Source of the DNA: Novipirellula caenicola
GTDB taxonomy: Bacteria > Planctomycetota > Planctomycetia > Pirellulales > Pirellulaceae
Assembly: GCF_039545035.1 (NCBI RefSeq)
Contig: NZ_BAABRO010000006.1
Location: 124,001 to 188,000 of the forward strand
DNA: 64,000 nucleotides
Reading direction: 5' to 3'
Below, piece after piece: positions 56,976 to 64,000 of this stretch. Below the pieces are notes generated by a model. The model was not told where the DNA came from. It was given only the letters and a program-made list of their open reading frames with translations, and made no database searches. Made by a program: the position numbers and the translations under genes. The first letter of the stretch is position 1, and the number at the start of each line of letters is the position of its first letter.

Positions 56976-59900
56976 ATGAGTTCATCCATGTTGTCTGCAC
57001 CCCTTTGCCGCCTTGGATCATCGCCGATGCAAATGTTGGTTTCCACCGCTCGTTTGATTCTGGTCGTCGGGGGGCTAGGTATCACTGCGATCTCTATTCA
57101 GGCAGCGGATCCGTCAACCGCACAGTCTGAACCTTCTGCGGAACATTTAGAGTTCTTTGAGAAAGAGGTTCGCCCGTTGTTGGCCGAGCATTGTTACTCG
57201 TGTCACAGCGCGTCGGCTGAGAAGCTGCAAGCGGGATTGCGAGTTGACACGCGAGCGGGATTGATCGAGGGGGGGGACTCCGGTGCATCGGTCGAACCTG
57301 GCGATCCTGAGGCCAGTCTGTTTATGGAAGCGGTTCGCTACGAATCATACGAGATGCCGCCCAAGGGAAAACTTAGCGACGAACAGATCGCAACGTTTGA
57401 AAAATGGATCCAACTCGGCGCTCCTTGGCCTCTCGAAGAGGCCCCCGAGACAACGGCGGCGGCACCCGCTTTTGATTTGCAGCAGCGTAAAAAAGATCAC
57501 TGGGTTTGGCAGCCTGTGCAATCGCCACCGCTGCCGGCGGTTCAAGACCGAGCGTGGCCCAAAGCAGAGCTCGATCATTTTATTCTGTCGCAACTTGAAC
57601 AGAACGATTTGCAGCCGGCCGAGGATGCCGAACGAGCGGCGATCTTGCGACGTTTGTACTTTGACTTGATTGGATTGCCGCCCACGCCTGGACAAACCGC
57701 CAAATTTCTAAATGACCCTTCCCCGGACGCAGTCTCACGCTTGGTCGACGATCTCTTGGAATCGCCTGAGTTTGGCGAGCGTTGGGGGCGGCATTGGTTG
57801 GACTTGGTGCGGTACGCCGAATCACGAGGACACGAATTCGACGACGATGCGTTGAATGCGTTCCAGTATCGTGACTACGTCATTCGCGCGTTCAATGCCG
57901 ATGTGCCGTACGATCAACTTGTCCGCGAACATATCGCCGGCGACCTGTTGCCGCAGCCGCGGTTGAATCCCGATGACGGTTACAACGAATCGATCCTGGG
58001 AACCGGTTTCTGGTTCCTTGGCGAATGGGTGCATTCGCCGGTCGATATCCGCAAAGACGAAGCGGATCGCTTTGACAACATGGTCGACGTGATGTCAAAA
58101 ACGTTTTTGGGCGTGACCGTTTCTTGTGCACGCTGCCACGATCACAAATTTGACGCGATTTCGACAGCCGATTACTACTCGTTGACCGGATTTCTGCAGA
58201 GCAGCGATTATCGGCAGGTGCGTTTTGAGTCGTTGGAACACAACCGTCGTGTGGCCGAGCGGCTTGCCAAAGTCGACGAAGCCTATCGCCAACGAGTCAG
58301 CGGGTTGGTCCGTCAATATGGCGGCAAGCTGCCTGAACCCGTCGCGTTGCCAGCGGCGATCACCGACCTGCTTGTGATGGATTACCAGACGTTGCCTCGC
58401 GAGCAATTCATGCAGGACGGTTTTATTTTCGGCGATTCTCCGCGACGCGCCGGTGATGCTTATTTGGATGTCAGCGAGGCCGAGCCAACGATTCGAGTGG
58501 CATCCCATGGATCGGCCATTAGCGATCCGCTGTGGAATGGGCTGCAATCACTGCGCGAAACCGGAATGCAGAATCGCAGCAAGCTGAAGAATCTGCCTCG
58601 TAGTGGCCGAACCCTGCGAACCCCGACGTTTGAGTTGACCGGCGAACGAGTCGTTTGCAAAGTTCGCGGCGAAGGGCACGTCGTGGTGTGTGTTGATTCG
58701 CATCGGTTGATCGCGGGGCCACTGCACGGCGAAACGGTGCAAGCGATTCCCAAAAATGCGACGTCCGTGGAATTGAATCTGGGGCGTTACCTCGGCCACC
58801 GATTGCATCTGGAATTCACCCCTAAAAACGACCAACAACTCGAAGTGCAGTGGGTCATCCAAGGATCCGCCGAGCAGATCAAACAGGCCAAGCAAGACGC
58901 CGCGTCTGCGTTTCGCAATCGGGATAACGCAAGCGAGATTGAAATCGCTGGCGACGGGGCTGCGGATGCCGGCTTGGGGGCGAAACAAGAGCTTGCCGAA
59001 CAATTGCAACAGATTGCGATCGCATGGGCGGACGAGCGTGAGCTACTACGCTCGCAAATCATGAAACCGTCGCATACCGCAATGGCAATGATGGACGGCA
59101 GCGGTGAAGATGCCGAGATATTCATTCGCGGCAATGCGTCCAAACCCGGCGATATTGAGCCGCGTCATTTTCTGACGGCATTGGCCGGGAATCACCCTAT
59201 GGAAATCAAATCGGGCAGCGGACGACTCGAATTGGCGCAACAGATCAACGATCCGACTAACCCGCTGACCCCGCGTGTGATCGTCAATCGCATTTGGCAT
59301 TACTTGATGGGACGCGGCATCGTGCCGACTACCGACGACTTTGGTGTGCTTGGGCAAAGACCCACTCACCCTGAACTTCTTGATCATTTGGCGACTCGTT
59401 TTCATGACGAGGGCCGAAGCATCAAGCGAATGATCCGTTACATTGTGTTGTCGCGGACTTATCAAATGTCCAGCCGAGTCAGTCCGGTCGCCGCCGAGGC
59501 TGATCCGAAAAACTTGTTGTGGCACCATCGCCCGCCCAAGCGGCTCGAGGGAGAAGCGATCCGTGACACGTTGTTGGCGTTGTCCGGGCGATTGGATAAG
59601 ACGATGTATGGCGAACCGGTTCCCATTCAATTGACGTCGTTTATGGATGGTCGAGGACGGCCGAAGGTCAGCGGTCCGATCGACGGCGATGGACGGCGGT
59701 CGATCTATATCGCCGTGCGTCGAAACTTCCTTTCGCCTTTCATGTTGACTTTTGACACGCCGGTTCCTTTCAGCACGATGGGACGCCGAAACGTGTCCAA
59801 CGTGCCCGCGCAATCGTTGATTCTGATGAACGATCCGTTTGTCGTGCAGCAAGCCCGGCAGTGGGCCGAGAGGGTGATCGAAGATTTTTCGGATCCGCGT

Positions 59901-60071
59901 GACCGTATCAACTGGATGTACGAATCCGCATTTGCACGACAGCCGACTTCACAAGAGATCGCGGTGGCCCAAGCCTATTTGGCGGCCGATCACGGTGATT
60001 CCGAATTGGATGCGTGGGCCGATTTTGCTCACGCACTGATCAATACCAAGGAGTTTATTTTCCTGCGATGA
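56976..60071 (+). CDS. planctomycete cytochrome with DUF1549 and DUF1553 domains
   Basis: A 1031-residue exported protein. A signal-like N-terminus (LVSTARLILVVGGLGITAISIQA) precedes the PSCyt1 domain with haem motif CYSCH at residues 73-77 and a probable axial Met in YEMPPKGKL near 125. DUF1549 lies at about 185-390 (WPKAELDHFILSQLEQNDLQPA, RWGRHWLDLVRYAES, CARCHDHKFDAIS), and DUF1553 at about 750-1000 (NPLTPRVIVNRIWHYLMGRGIV, RPTHPELLDHLATRF). CARCHDHKF is a second haem-like C-x-x-C-H. The family is abundant in planctomycetes, always paired with DUF1501, and is thought to have periplasmic redox or polysaccharide-related functions. The start codon is uncertain by a few residues. Confidence 0.94.
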   Translation: MSSSMLSAPLCRLGSSPMQMLVSTARLILVVGGLGITAISIQAADPSTAQSEPSAEHLEFFEKEVRPLLAEHCYSCHSASAEKLQAGLRVDTRAGLIEGGDSGASVEPGDPEASLFMEAVRYESYEMPPKGKLSDEQIATFEKWIQLGAPWPLEEAPETTAAAPAFDLQQRKKDHWVWQPVQSPPLPAVQDRAWPKAELDHFILSQLEQNDLQPAEDAERAAILRRLYFDLIGLPPTPGQTAKFLNDPSPDAVSRLVDDLLESPEFGERWGRHWLDLVRYAESRGHEFDDDALNAFQYRDYVIRAFNADVPYDQLVREHIAGDLLPQPRLNPDDGYNESILGTGFWFLGEWVHSPVDIRKDEADRFDNMVDVMSKTFLGVTVSCARCHDHKFDAISTADYYSLTGFLQSSDYRQVRFESLEHNRRVAERLAKVDEAYRQRVSGLVRQYGGKLPEPVALPAAITDLLVMDYQTLPREQFMQDGFIFGDSPRRAGDAYLDVSEAEPTIRVASHGSAISDPLWNGLQSLRETGMQNRSKLKNLPRSGRTLRTPTFELTGERVVCKVRGEGHVVVCVDSHRLIAGPLHGETVQAIPKNATSVELNLGRYLGHRLHLEFTPKNDQQLEVQWVIQGSAEQIKQAKQDAASAFRNRDNASEIEIAGDGAADAGLGAKQELAEQLQQIAIAWADERELLRSQIMKPSHTAMAMMDGSGEDAEIFIRGNASKPGDIEPRHFLTALAGNHPMEIKSGSGRLELAQQINDPTNPLTPRVIVNRIWHYLMGRGIVPTTDDFGVLGQRPTHPELLDHLATRFHDEGRSIKRMIRYIVLSRTYQMSSRVSPVAAEADPKNLLWHHRPPKRLEGEAIRDTLLALSGRLDKTMYGEPVPIQLTSFMDGRGRPKVSGPIDGDGRRSIYIAVRRNFLSPFMLTFDTPVPFSTMGRRNVSNVPAQSLILMNDPFVVQQARQWAERVIEDFSDPRDRINWMYESAFARQPTSQEIAVAQAYLAADHGDSELDAWADFAHALINTKEFIFLR

Positions 60072-61522
60072 CACATCATTTCACCTATCCCTGCGAACGT
60101 TATCGATCGGGCCCCACTTCGCGACGCGAGATGTTGACGCGGTGTGGCAGCGGTTTTGCTGCCTTGGCTCTCGCCGCACTAGGGCAAGACAACGCGTTTG
60201 CCGTCAGCGGAACCTCGCCCGATCTCGGCTTCGCTGGACACGGTCCGCATCATCAAGTTCGTGCCAAAAATGTGATCTTCTTGTACATGGACGGCGGCCC
60301 TTCACAGATCGATACCTTCGATCCGAAGCCAATGCTAGACAAATACGATGGGCAAGATCCCGGCAAACTGTTTAGCGTCGAGCCGACTCAGTTCAATAAC
60401 AACGGCAACGTCTTGGCGAGCCCGTGGAAGTTCAAGCAGTACGGCGAATCTGGTATCCCGGTCAGCGACTTGTTTCCGCACGTGGCAACGTGTGTCGACG
60501 AGTTGGCGGTGATGCGGTCGATGGTATCAGAGTTTCCTGAGCATACGTTTGCAAATTACTTTCTGCATACCGGCAGCGGGTTGCAGGGGCGACCGAGCAT
60601 GGGCGCTTGGGTGAATTATGGATTGGGCAGCGAGTCCCAGAATTTGCCCGGATTTGTGGTCATCAATGGCGGGCTGATTCCGCCCGGCGGACTCGATTGT
60701 TTTGGTAGCGGATTTCTGCCCGCCACCTACCAAGGCTCGGTGTTCAAACCATCGGGGTCGGGCGTGGCGAACATCCTACGCACCGAACCGAGCGACAAAC
60801 GACAACGTGAAAAATTAGACTTCGTTCGCCAATTGGACGGCTTTGCCAAGCAGAATTTTGGGCAGCATGACAGTCTCGAATCGGCGATTCAAAACTATGA
60901 ACTCGCTTATGCGATGCAGATGGCCGTACCCGAGGTGATGTCGCTTAAGGACGAACCGGCTTGGATCCAGCAGATGTACGGTATGGAATCGGAATACGAG
61001 CCAACGCGAACCTATGCGGCTCAGTGTTTGATCGCTCGACGTATGATCGAAAGTGGGGTGAGATTTATCGAGTTGACTTGCCCCAAAGTCGGAGGCGATC
61101 GCTGGGACCAGCACTCGAACCTGAAGGCGGGGCACGAAAACAATGCTCGCGCCGTCGACCAACCAATCGCCGCTTTACTAAAAGACCTTCGCCAGCGTGG
61201 GATGCTCGATGAGACGTTGGTGGTGTGGGCGGGGGAATTCGGACGAACTCCGTTTGCACAAGGTGCCAATGGTCGCGATCACAATCAATTTGGCTTCACC
61301 GTTTGGATGGCCGGAGGCGGAGTGAAACCGGGCATCGTCTACGGGGCGACGGACGAATGGGGATACAAGGCGATCGAGAACCGAGCCGAGATTCATGATC
61401 TGCATGCCACGATGTTGCATTTAATGGGAGTCGATCATACTCGCAGCACTTTCCGTTTTGGCGGTCGCGACATGCGATTGACCGATGTCAAAGGCCATGT
61501 GATCCACGACGTTATCGCTTAA
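60068..61522 (+). CDS. DUF1501 Tat-exported protein
   Basis: A 484-residue protein beginning at the ATG that overlaps the cytochrome stop (ATGA), so the two are translationally coupled. The signal peptide carries a twin-arginine motif (TSRREMLTRCGSGFAALALAALG). The DUF1501 core, alkaline-phosphatase/sulfatase-like fold, shows NVIFLYMDGGPSQIDTFDPKP, GGRTPFAQGANGRDHN-like FGRTPFAQGANGRDHN and WMAGGGVKPGIVYGATDEWG. It is the standard partner of DUF1549/1553 cytochromes. The folded export by Tat suggests cofactor or metal binding in the cytoplasm before transport. Confidence 0.95.
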   Translation: MTHHFTYPCERYRSGPTSRREMLTRCGSGFAALALAALGQDNAFAVSGTSPDLGFAGHGPHHQVRAKNVIFLYMDGGPSQIDTFDPKPMLDKYDGQDPGKLFSVEPTQFNNNGNVLASPWKFKQYGESGIPVSDLFPHVATCVDELAVMRSMVSEFPEHTFANYFLHTGSGLQGRPSMGAWVNYGLGSESQNLPGFVVINGGLIPPGGLDCFGSGFLPATYQGSVFKPSGSGVANILRTEPSDKRQREKLDFVRQLDGFAKQNFGQHDSLESAIQNYELAYAMQMAVPEVMSLKDEPAWIQQMYGMESEYEPTRTYAAQCLIARRMIESGVRFIELTCPKVGGDRWDQHSNLKAGHENNARAVDQPIAALLKDLRQRGMLDETLVVWAGEFGRTPFAQGANGRDHNQFGFTVWMAGGGVKPGIVYGATDEWGYKAIENRAEIHDLHATMLHLMGVDHTRSTFRFGGRDMRLTDVKGHVIHDVIA

Positions 61523-61557
61523 AACGCTTGGGTGCACGACCGGCGTGGTTTCACATT

Positions 61558-61616
61558 ACAATTGGGAGGCGATCCGTATCGGATCCAACACCTGCCTCTC
61601 CCCACCTCCCAATTGT
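61558..61616 (+). promoter_or_regulatory. long inverted repeat in the sulfatase leader
   Basis: ACAATTGGGAGG (61558-61569) and CCTCCCAATTGT (61605-61616) are perfect 12-base complements. Inside is a second hairpin GATCCG-TAT-CGGATC (61571-61585). The right arm ends 8 bases before the sulfatase ATG (61625), and the left arm holds the only GGGAGG in the leader. It may be a terminator for the DUF1501 gene, an attenuator, or a protein-binding site. Confidence 0.55.
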
Positions 61617-61624
61617 ATGGCTCT

Positions 61625-63070
61625 ATGAGAAACACCCTGTTTATTTTTGTCGTCACGTTATGCTTTGCGGCGATCGGATCATCGTCCCCTGCCGCAGACC
61701 GCCCGAATGTCGTCTTGTTTTTGGCCGATGATATCTCTCAGGAAGATCTCGGCTGCTATGGGCATCCAACGATTCAAACTCCGCATATTGATGCGTTGGC
61801 GTCCGGCGGGCTGCGTTTTGACAATGCTTATCTGACAACAAGCAGCTGCAGTCCGAGTCGCTGCAGCATCATTACCGGCCGCTATCCGCATAATACCGGT
61901 GCACCCGAGTTGCATACCGAACTGCCGGCTGGATCGGTGTTGTTTCCGCAGTTGCTAAAAGACGCTGGCTATTACACGGTGTTGTCGGGCAAACACCACA
62001 TGGGCAAAAATGCTAATGTCGCGTTTAGTAAGATTTCCAAAGGTAAAGGACCCGGCAAAGAAGAAGACTGGGTACAGATCCTCGAAAAACGACCTCAGGA
62101 CAAACCGTTCTTCTGTTGGTATGCGTCGACTGATGCGCATCGCGATTGGGCGATCAATGATGACGCGCCAAAGTACGATCCTGCGGACGTGGTCGTGCCA
62201 CCCTATTTGGTCGATAGCGAGAAGACGCGTGAGGACCTGGCCAGCTATTACCACGAAGTTAGCCGTTTTGACCACTACGTCGGTCAAGTCGTTGCCGAGC
62301 TGAAACGTCAACAGGTGTTTGATGACACGTTGGTGATCGTGATGGCCGACAACGGACGTCCCTTTCCGCGTTGCAAAACACGGTTGTACGACAGCGGCAT
62401 CAAAACCCCGTTCGTCGTGCATTACCCAAACTCGGTGAAAAACGGCGTCACCGATAGCTTCGTCAGTTCAATCGACATTGCGGCAACCGTGCTGGATCTG
62501 GCCAGAGTTGAAAAGGACGAACGGATTCAAGGCGTTAGTTTCGCTCCGATTCTAAAAGATGCATCGGCGAGCGTCCGCGACGTTGTCTTTGCGGAACACA
62601 ATTGGCATGTTTACCGCAATCACGAACGACTCGTTCGTTTCGGTGACTGGTTGTACATTCGCAACAATTTCCCCGACCAAGCCAACCTTTGTGTCGAAGC
62701 TTATTTGGGGGGCGCTGGCGAGGATTTGTGGGCAGCCAAAGAGGCCAATCAATTGAGCGATCCGCAGCAGAACGTGTTCTTGAACCCGTGTCCGGCCGAA
62801 GAGCTTTACCATGTGGGCAAAGACGTCCATCAGTTGAAGAATCTTGCCGCAAATCCCGAGACGCAACAAGTTCTGGAGAAAGCACGTGGGTTGTTAACGA
62901 AGTGGACCGAGCAGACCGGCGATACGATCCCCGAGAACCCCACCCCCGATCGTGATGCACCGCCAGGATCACCAAAGAAAGATCGCAAGGCGTTCCAGTA
63001 CGGCGAGATGCCCGGAGAATCCTCGGGAGCCACGAACATCAATCACCCCGGCCCACTCCAGCTTCCGTAA
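61625..63070 (+). CDS. secreted sulfatase (S1 family)
   Basis: A 481-residue enzyme. The ATG at 61625 gives a signal peptide (MRNTLFIFVVTLCFAAIGSSSPAA); a frame open to 61532 runs through the inverted repeat and is rejected. NVVLFLADDISQEDLGCYG carries the metal Asp pair; the formylglycine motif is CSPSR in SSCSPSRCSIITGR. VIVMADNGRPFPRCKTRLYDSGIKTPF and ELYHVGKDVHQLKNLA continue the family pattern. It is similar to the sulfatase at 11067-12560 in the MADNGRP/FGDHGRP block. It closes a trio with the cytochrome and DUF1501 genes, 103 bases after the latter. Confidence 0.94.
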   Translation: MRNTLFIFVVTLCFAAIGSSSPAADRPNVVLFLADDISQEDLGCYGHPTIQTPHIDALASGGLRFDNAYLTTSSCSPSRCSIITGRYPHNTGAPELHTELPAGSVLFPQLLKDAGYYTVLSGKHHMGKNANVAFSKISKGKGPGKEEDWVQILEKRPQDKPFFCWYASTDAHRDWAINDDAPKYDPADVVVPPYLVDSEKTREDLASYYHEVSRFDHYVGQVVAELKRQQVFDDTLVIVMADNGRPFPRCKTRLYDSGIKTPFVVHYPNSVKNGVTDSFVSSIDIAATVLDLARVEKDERIQGVSFAPILKDASASVRDVVFAEHNWHVYRNHERLVRFGDWLYIRNNFPDQANLCVEAYLGGAGEDLWAAKEANQLSDPQQNVFLNPCPAEELYHVGKDVHQLKNLAANPETQQVLEKARGLLTKWTEQTGDTIPENPTPDRDAPPGSPKKDRKAFQYGEMPGESSGATNINHPGPLQLP

Positions 63071-63081
63071 CGAATACATTC

Positions 63082-63106
63082 GTAGCGGAACTCGTCAAGA
63101 GTTTCG
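63082..63106 (+). repeat. dispersed hairpin repeat family B, copy 5
   Basis: GTAG-CGGAACTC-GTCAA-GAGTTTCG; the stem has one G-T wobble. It lies 12 bases after the sulfatase stop. Confidence 0.75.
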
Positions 63107-63221
63107 GCCGGTGTCACGATCCAAACCTGCGATGCGAGCTTTGTAATGTGGGGTAAACTATCGGAAGTCGGCCTCGGCCCAGACCAACGGGCTGGGGGCG
63201 AGTTTTTCTCGTCAAACGAAA

Positions 63222-63257
63222 ACACCATCGCGACGCATTGGTGCGTGACGATGGTGT
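63222..63257. other. two-segment stem-loop between the sulfatase and the histone-like gene
   Basis: ACACCATCG (63222-63230) pairs with CGATGGTGT (63249-63257); inside, ACGCA (63233-63237) pairs with TGCGT (63242-63246) around TTGG, with two 2-base internal loops. A conserved structure in a gap between two converging genes could be a terminator or small RNA. Confidence 0.55.
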
Positions 63258-63268
63258 ATGGAAATCAG

Positions 63269-63297
63269 AAACGCCAGCGCGGTGGCAGCTGGCGTTT
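63269..63297. terminator. hairpin terminator between converging genes
   Basis: AAACGCCAGC (63269-63278) pairs with GCTGGCGTTT (63288-63297), 10 bp with a 9-base loop. TTTTAT follows on the plus strand; on the minus strand the run after the stem is short (TTTCTGATTT). It lies 15 bases after the stop of the histone-like gene on that strand and may serve both sides. Confidence 0.65.
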
Positions 63298-63312
63298 TAT
63301 CAGCACGCGTGC

Positions 63313-63672
63313 TTAGGCCGCTTTGCGAGTCACTTTGGGAGTGCTGTTTTTAGCGACCTTCGCTGCTTTTTCAGCAACAGGCTTCACTGCAGCAGGTTTC
63401 TTTGCGGCAGCAGGTTTCTTTGCGGCGGTTGTTGCTTTCGCAACCGGGCTCTTCTTGGCAACCGGCGACTTTTTGGCAACCGAAGTTTTCTTTTCGGTCG
63501 ACGGAGTCACTGCAACAGCGGTGACCTGTGCAACCGAAGGAGTCTTGCTCGTGGCGGGCGTTTTTGCAACCGATGGTGTCTTAGCGACAGGTGCCTTGGC
63601 TACCGGAGTCTTCTTAGCGGGAGTCTTCTTAGCGGCCGAGGTGGTTTTGGTGGCTGCGGTGTTCTTCGACAT
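63313..63672 (-). CDS. histone H1-like Lys/Ala/Pro-rich protein
   Basis: A 119-residue, highly basic, low-complexity protein. It is made almost entirely of Ala, Lys, Pro, Thr, Ser and Val, with repeated VAKTP, KKTP, VAKKSP and KKPAA units, like the C-terminal tail of eukaryotic H1 and chlamydial Hc1/Hc2-type proteins. Such proteins bind DNA non-specifically, and may compact the nucleoid. GTAGGAAAC about 8 bases upstream of the ATG is a plausible ribosome site. The serines and threonines in T-P and S-P contexts could be phosphorylated. Identity is inferred from composition alone. Confidence 0.78.
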   Translation of the reverse strand: MSKNTAATKTTSAAKKTPAKKTPVAKAPVAKTPSVAKTPATSKTPSVAQVTAVAVTPSTEKKTSVAKKSPVAKKSPVAKATTAAKKPAAAKKPAAVKPVAEKAAKVAKNSTPKVTRKAA

Positions 63673-64000
63673 TTTTGTTTCCTACTTGAAACTTGACGAA
63701 ATTCTTAGGCGAAAGTGCCTGTGCAGAGTGAAATATCAGATTCCAGATTAAGTGAGAAATAGCATTTACCCTGTTTGGGCTAGCGATTTTGGAAAATACT
63801 TTACCCCCACAGCAACGCTTCGGATCTTTGTGGCCCCCTAACGGGGATCGAGCGTCGCGGCTGGCAATAATTCGCCCCGATTGTCCCCTCGACGACGATT
63901 TTCTACAAAGGAGGGCTAGGTTGATTTGCATTGCATCCGGCGTCGCCGACTTTGTGATGCTCTTCGAAACCACTTCGTTCAAACACAGCCTTTTCAGGGA
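63673..64000. other. region upstream of the histone-like gene to the window end
   Basis: No credible coding sequence. AT-rich runs between 63690 and 63800 (for example TTTTGGAAAATACTTTACC) probably contain the promoter of the histone-like gene, but I cannot fix the boxes. Confidence 0.4.

Noticed and set aside
63629-63982. 117-codon minus-strand frame over the histone-like gene's promoter region
   Set aside because: The composition is unlike real proteins, and it overlaps the histone-like gene in another frame.

Overview
The window looks like chromosomal DNA of a marine planctomycete close to Rhodopirellula (Pirellulaceae). The evidence is the DUF1559 pilin-like protein, a PSCyt1/DUF1549/DUF1553 cytochrome followed by a DUF1501 protein, four-gene clusters rich in formylglycine sulfatases, many short families of dispersed palindromic repeats, moderate GC, few operons with tight spacing, and several proteins whose only recognisable relatives are planctomycetal. 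This placement rests on gene content only. I see no rRNA, tRNA, CRISPR array, transposase, integrase or phage structural module.

Layout. 1-5 kb: tail of a DUF1559 gene with its small partner, a cobalamin-type binding protein without signal peptide, an Anbu proteasome-like peptidase and a FloA flotillin with an unusual C-terminal extension. 5-11 kb: an SDR dehydrogenase, the ergothioneine pair egtD-egtB, CsaA plus an HD hydrolase, and a membrane protein. 11-20.5 kb: a minus-strand carbohydrate locus (two sulfatases, a ThuA protein, a GH110-type alpha-1,3-galactosidase, a FucP-like transporter, a UxaE-type epimerase) that fits breakdown of a sulfated galactan. 20.8-30.7 kb: a compact five-gene operon of WGR-DUF4132 protein, YehL-type MoxR ATPase, DUF5682 protein, VWA protein and a SWIM-like protein whose zinc ligands are partly lost. 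This is the most interesting system in the window. 30.9-38.9 kb: LepA, two small unknown proteins, a chemoreceptor translationally coupled to an oligopeptide-binding protein, and a membrane methyltransferase.

39-42.5 kb: two tandem nucleotidyltransferases of the COG3541/RlaP type, an MscL channel with a C-terminal zinc ribbon and a small membrane protein. 42.6-47.4 kb: a large unknown cytosolic protein, a lipoprotein, and an M19 dipeptidase with an MFS transporter. 47.5-52.3 kb: a nested inverted-repeat element, a methyltransferase coupled to a truncated KptA, a VTT membrane protein, a flavin/PLP oxidase-like protein, a TPR protein and a truncated haemoglobin. 52.4-64 kb: a secreted SMP-30 protein, RbgA/YlqF, a membrane protein, a Tat-exported unknown, the cytochrome/DUF1501/sulfatase trio, and a histone H1-like protein at the right end.

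Four dispersed repeat families sit in the gaps. Two of them (called A and B here) show compensatory base changes between copies, which argues that the hairpin rather than the sequence is conserved. Start sites given here were chosen from visible Shine-Dalgarno sequences and family lengths; several differ from the longest possible reading frame, and the reasons are in each entry.
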